A stretch of 64,000 bases of DNA from Cheiracanthium punctorium (Eukaryota; Arthropoda; Arachnida; Araneae; Cheiracanthiidae). Below are positions 59,634 through 64,000 of this stretch, piece after piece. The notes under the pieces were generated by a model. The model was not told the origin of the DNA and did no database searches. It was given only the letters and a program-made list of their open reading frames with translations. The position numbers were made by a program, and so were the translations under genes. The stretch lies in NCBI GenBank assembly GCA_038373885.1, contig JAWZYV010019433.1:558001-622000 (forward strand), read 5' to 3'. The first letter of the stretch is position 1. The number at the start of each line of letters is the position of its first letter.

Positions 59634-61189
59634 TTTGCCTGGAATTTCATGGTAGTTTCAGCTTTGTTTTACGCATAATAAGAATGCACAACAAACTTTT
59701 ACACTTGTCTCGAAATCCCAACCATTTGCTTCATATCTTGCGAAAGTCATTTATTCATAAGGAATTCATAAATCGATTTTCATTTATATGAGTAAGGATA
59801 AATGAGAATTTCGTACATTTAATAATAAAAATGGTCATGAGAATATAAGCAGAAATATATGAACAGTTTGTACTCGAGAATTGATATGAAAACAATGCTC
59901 GATTTTCTGGTTTTCAAACACAAATAACTGAAAATTCCATAAGTTTCTTAAAAATCGGGCTAGGGATGTGCGATGTGTCAGAAAGGAAATAAACCCATTT
60001 GACAGATGTATGAAATAAATGAAAAATTTCCCAGTGGGCAAGTCGGTTGAAGCTCGGCTCCCATAAGAAAAGAAGCAGCGCCAACTAGCGTCAGTGCTTG
60101 GGAGGGTGGCAGCTTATCTTAACTGGACTGCTGTAATTCAGTGAATATCAAAGGAAGCTCGTGCACGTAAAATATGTCGTTGCTCCCATGCCCCCATGTT
60201 GAAACGATACCTTTGGGGGTGCTGATTTAAGTGCAGGTCTCTCATCTGAGTTTCGCTCAAAATTAGGAGACACCGAGCTAAGTCGATATTCCTCTCACTG
60301 GGGTACAATAAAATAGAAGTCGCTCTATTTCGCCCATCTTCGTCATAATCGTTTAAGACAGGACATGTTTTCAAGTTGAAGTTTATTTCTTGAGAATTTT
60401 AATTAAATTAAAGAGGTACTGCTGGCGAAAAGAAGTATTCAAAATTAATTTTTCTAGAGAATAAAGTTTACTTTTGCTTTTTATTGCACTTCTATTTTAT
60501 CTGCTAAAAAGTAATAAAAACGTAAATTTCTAACCCACACGGTCGTACGACATCGGAATCTGGTGCCTACCCACTATGTGGTTAGACACAACAATAAATG
60601 GAAGTTTTTCTTTTTTTGCTATCTTTTTCTAGGTATCTCTATTTTTGAATTTGGAACTAAATCTAATAATTTAGACAAATAACAATTACTGTTGACAATA
60701 GAAAGCATATTAAAATGAAAATAATAATTTTTTATGTCTAGCTAGGATCAAAAGAGAGAGAATGAGCAATAATACATAAAAAATCATTGTCTATGTGATG
60801 CTTCAATAAATCAGGGGTATCCACAGACCATACTGATGGTGCAGATGCAGATTGCACCAGCGAAATTTTCACGGAGGTTAAGATGTAGGAAATTTAACGG
60901 CGGGGTACTTGAAAACTGAATTTTTATACACATCCGGACACAAACATGAATTTTGTCATGTTGAGAGGGAAAAACTCATTAATGAGTTGAATAATTGATG
61001 TACTTTAACATCAAACAAATAAATAAATGAACACTTTTTAAAAAAACTATATAGAAGAGTGTGAAGTCAGCAAAATAATTAATTTGAGGAAGCCGCTATG
61101 TTTATCTACTCTCTATCTGCCGAGGGTGACGAACTTCGCACTCCCAATATGCTTCGATGGTGGTGATAGTGAATACCTTGAATTGTTGC

Positions 61190-61700
61190 ACAGCATTCGA
61201 AATGATTCCAATACATTACGCTCTACAGGTGATCATTAAAAAAAAAAAAGTATTTTAGAGTTATTCGGCTATCTCAAACGAAGCAAAATTCATATATGTT
61301 GTTAAGGATACGAAAATAATCTTCTCCATTGAAAGAAATTGCTGCAACACTTATAACTTTTCTACAGAAGCACTCAAAAGAATTTCAATACATATGGTCA
61401 GGGCCGTACCCATAAAAAAATTTCGGGGGGTCCAAAAATTTCAGGGGGGGGGGGCAACAAACCGTGAAAAAGGCTAAATTTTTCACAAAAATGCTTCATC
61501 ATTATTGTTTTGTTAACAAAATTTTAAATTTCGGGGGAGGCGGACCCCCTGTCCTCCCCCCCCCCCTGGTACGGTCTTGCATACGGTCTGTGTGACAGTT
61601 TAGGTATTCATTCATTTCAAGCACAGTGCAATATGTATTCATCTATAAAAGCTTACTGTTCAGTTATAAGATGGAAATAAGTTAGTCTTTTACAGGGTCT
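61190..61700 (+). repeat. Fragment of the TACTTCCTTGTAC repeat family
   Basis: Matches the interior of 54056-55850 in order: AATACATTACGCTCTA, GTTATTCGGCTATCTCAAAC, TTCTCCATT, GGTATTCATTCATTTCAAGC. It is split by a hAT MITE and lacks both family ends. Confidence 0.7.
61399..61579. mobile_element. 181-bp hAT MITE
   Basis: Starts CAGGGCCGTACCC and ends GGTACGGTCTTG, with TSD CATATGGT (61391-61398) and CATACGGT (61580-61587), one mismatch. It carries opposed G and C runs like family B but has different ends. Confidence 0.88.
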
Positions 61701-61764
61701 AGTAAAATTAATAATGATATGGAGCTTTTTTCTCCAAAGTATCTCTAAAATCTCGCTGAATGTT

Positions 61765-61915
61765 TAGGTCCTGGGCTCTCGCGTACACCGCAGCTGTCAA
61801 TCTAACGGTCTGGAGTTTTGGGCGTTTTTTACCAGAGCACCTTTAAGAGTCCTCCGCCCAAGGCATCCATCCTTAGGCAGATAGCCCTCGAGTAGCTTAG
61901 CCACTAAACTAAAAT
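61765..61915 (+). mobile_element. tRNA-derived SINE family 1, copy 9
   Basis: Contains TCAATCTAACGGTCTGGAGT, GAGTCCTCCGCCCAAGGCAT and GGCAGATAGCCCTCGAGTAG. Central body shortened. Confidence 0.75.
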
Positions 61916-62864
61916 CCCACCAGATTTAAGAATAATAGATAGTGAAATTTATTGTCTTGTTGGAAAATGATTTATAATCGATATATGATTGGCATGATTT
62001 AGCTTTCGCGCAATGGCATAAATTGGCATATAGCATTTGGAGGGGGGGGGGGATGTTTTCTACTGTAGCGAATATTGTTTTCGAGGTGGGGGCGCGTGCT
62101 GCCTGTCGGGGAAGTTGTAACTAGGGAGCTTCTGATTAATTCGTCGTTGGAATTTTTAAGATGTAACAATCTAAATTTTAGACTAGCTTTAATTTTGAAA
62201 TGTATTAAATTTAGGCGAGGAGTTAGCCGATTTACTAATCTTATCGATTCGACTTTTGTTCATTTCCAAAATAGCTTCGGTTTATGATTTTAATAATATA
62301 ACGTCGTACATATGCGTTATTTCTAAGATTTTATTAAACTTTTTTTTTTCTAAATCATTGTTTTATTCTTAAGTCTCGTTTCCTAAGCATTTTTGTTTCT
62401 TTTTCTCCTGCCCCAATTAAAAATAGTTTATAATTGCATATTTATAAGCGAAATTATAATCCGACTTACGCAGTTATTGCTCAGTCCCACCTATCGCGTA
62501 AGTCCGCAGTATTGCTGTACTTTTATTTTTAAAACACACGTGAAATGAAAGCGATACGTTTGCATTCCAATCAAAGTAATAAGGTGGTATGGTTATGGAA
62601 GATTCGAGGAGGGGTAAGGCGTGTATGTTCGGAACTCACTTGAATTTTCGTTGTCGAGGTAATAAAAATACAGAACATTTCCATTCTAGCAAATTACTAT
62701 GACGAGTCAAAGTCAGAGCTTCTCTTATCTCGAAGGCCATTTCTTTCGTCAGAAGAATTTCTCAATAGTGACTCCCTTCTACCGCTCTTTTAAAAGCCAT
62801 TAAAATCCAATAAAAACACGTCTGTTCTTCACCTTTGCCCCCCCCCCCTCCCCTTAGTCCGTCA

Positions 62865-63055
62865 GTGGTGGTGAATACCCCATTCGAACTGGCGCCACCA
62901 CTGTCTGGCCAATCAAACGGAAATTCGGTAGGGTTTTCTCCAGATGTAACATGAATACGCCTTAGAAACCCTTAAAAATGTCCCCCGCCCAAGGCGTCCC
63001 CCACGGCCGATCACCTTTCTGCAACTTCGTCTTAGCCACTAAACTAAAATTTCGT
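62865..63055 (+). mobile_element. tRNA-derived SINE family 1, copy 10
   Basis: Contains GGTTTTCTCCAGATGTAACA, GAATACGCCTTAGAAACCCT, CCCGCCCAAGGCGTCC and the 3' end CTTAGCCACTAAACTAAAAT shared with copy 9. Confidence 0.75.
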
Positions 63056-63559
63056 CAGATATAAATGCAAAAATATTGTGTTGGAAAGGGTTTCACGATC
63101 GATACGCTTAGTATAATGGATCTTTCTTGTTAATGATATTCTTGCTATTTTGATTTTTATTTCTTTTGTGTACATGTGCATAGGTATATTTGAATTTGTG
63201 GCATTTTTTTTAAAAATAAAAACGGTTTAACTATGGGCCTACACAAGCGTCATTTCTCCCCCTTACTAATGTCTACATTTCCGCGTCCAGCTATTACTTG
63301 CAGATATTTTTTTTTACACAACGTTCATTAAATTTTCCTAATTTTTAATGCGTGATGCAGCACATTCTGAATATATTTATTTTCACTCATCAATCCCCAT
63401 CCCTAAAAGCCATCCTGATGCCATGGCTATTAATCTGTTGAAGAATGTAACACCAACACCAACAACATTCAACAATTCCTTAATTCCCCAATAAATAAAC
63501 TCCCCGTAAAGATTTATGCCTCCCTCTGCCATCCGCCGCTCTTCCAGAAAACGATTCGG

Positions 63560-63945
63560 ACATGACAAATCACCATTCCTTCATACCTCGCACATTCGAA
63601 GTTTTTGTACGATGGCCTCTTTGCCTCTCCACCACACACAATTTGAACCTCTTTATTTCCCTTGCTACCTCACTCATTCGAAGTTTTGAACGGCTGCCTC
63701 ATTTGAACCTAATTCATTTGATTGCCTCTTTCCCCCGCCACCAGACACCATTTGAACATCTTCATTTTCTTCGCTACTCACTCATTCGAAGTCCCTCTTC
63801 GAACGAGTGAGTAGGCTCGATTCGAAGTCCCTCTTCGAACGAGTGAGTAGGCTCGTTATTTGAAGTTGCCTCTTCATTTGAAGTCCCTCTTTGAACCTAT
63901 TCAAAACGGATTGAAGTGCCTCCCTCACTATTCATTTTTCTGACG
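63560..63945 (-). repeat. Right subterminal repeats of the 6.7-kb hAT
   Basis: The reverse-complement counterpart of 57285-57610: repeated ATTCGAAGT, CATTTGAACC and GCCTC words. An exact direct repeat of 39 bases (starting TTCGAAGTCCCTCTTCGAAC) lies at 63784-63861. The 82-codon open frame here is repeat translation. Confidence 0.7.
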
Positions 63946-64000
63946 CGAGTTACCCAATACTAATATACACTAAAGGTAAGTTAAAGGTAAGCGTTAACTG

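Larger units (their letters stand above)
57273..63962. mobile_element. 6.7-kb hAT-type element
   Basis: Starts TAGTGTTGTGCTACTC and ends GAGTTACCCAATACTA, imperfect inverted termini (TAGTxTTGxGxxACTC). The identical TSD ATATACAC lies at 57265-57272 and 63963-63970. Subterminal regions at both ends are filled with TTCAAA/TTCGAA-centred repeats in inverted orientation, supporting a single unit. No hAT transposase (no BED finger or dimerisation domain) was recognised inside. It contains SINEs at 58265, 58785, 61765 and 62865, a repeat fragment at 61190, and a hAT MITE at 61399. It is non-autonomous and unusually large. Confidence 0.8.

Noticed and set aside
63562..63810. 82-codon open frame near the right end
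   Set aside because: It is built from the subterminal repeats of the 6.7-kb hAT element.

Overview
This is AT-rich, gene-poor nuclear DNA from an animal, most likely an arthropod. Spaced transposon debris, tRNA-derived SINEs and THAP/P-type and piggyBac transposases fit a large-genome chelicerate such as a spider, but that placement is inference. I found no bacterial-style operons, no rRNA or true tRNA gene, no CRISPR array, and no host gene I can name. The window is best read as a fossil record of transposon insertions, many with readable target-site duplications (TSDs).

The one intact, recognisable gene is a 571-codon piggyBac-type transposase on the minus strand at 8263-9978, with its full acidic catalytic set and C-terminal cysteine-rich domain. 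Dead coding regions are a THAP/P-element-type transposase (2273-3465, minus), a second THAP plus coiled-coil fragment cut by a TTAA-inserting MITE (45147-45721, minus), a Tc1/mariner-like transposase remnant (about 36975-37290, minus), a probable pogo/Tigger-like remnant (44521-45070), and an unidentified decayed reading frame (31293-31830, minus).

Fourteen elements carry hAT-style termini (CAGxGG..., TAGxGATG... or TAGTxTTG...) and 8-bp TSDs. Eleven TSD pairs are identical and three differ at one base. They include three copies of a 158-172-bp G-run MITE (13657, 20494, 33710), two copies of a 381-427-bp MITE (4307, 28166), 1-kb elements at 6616 and 35731, two relatives at 51417 and 53612, a CCCGAG-rich element at 52416, and a 6.7-kb element at 57273-63962 that fills most of the right end. 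Three elements use TTAA sites with piggyBac-like ends (11986, 39466, and a truncated copy at 45726). Nesting is common: a SINE inside a hAT (6772 in 6616), a hAT inside a piggyBac-like MITE (12247 in 11986), a 1.8-kb repeat inside a hAT (54056 in 53612), and a hAT MITE inside a repeat inside the 6.7-kb hAT (61399).

At least ten copies of one tRNA-derived SINE family are scattered in both orientations, plus one copy of a second family. Four unrelated repeat families contain internal direct repeats of about 161-176 bp. The region also has a 498-bp perfect spacerless palindrome (18898-19395), a 122-bp near-perfect palindrome (33073-33194), a 100-bp tandem duplication (37884-38083), and a GC-rich degenerate repeat island (42775-43165). 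Two back-to-back tetraloop hairpins, one close to the histone mRNA 3' stem-loop, lie just downstream of the piggyBac transposase stop codon.
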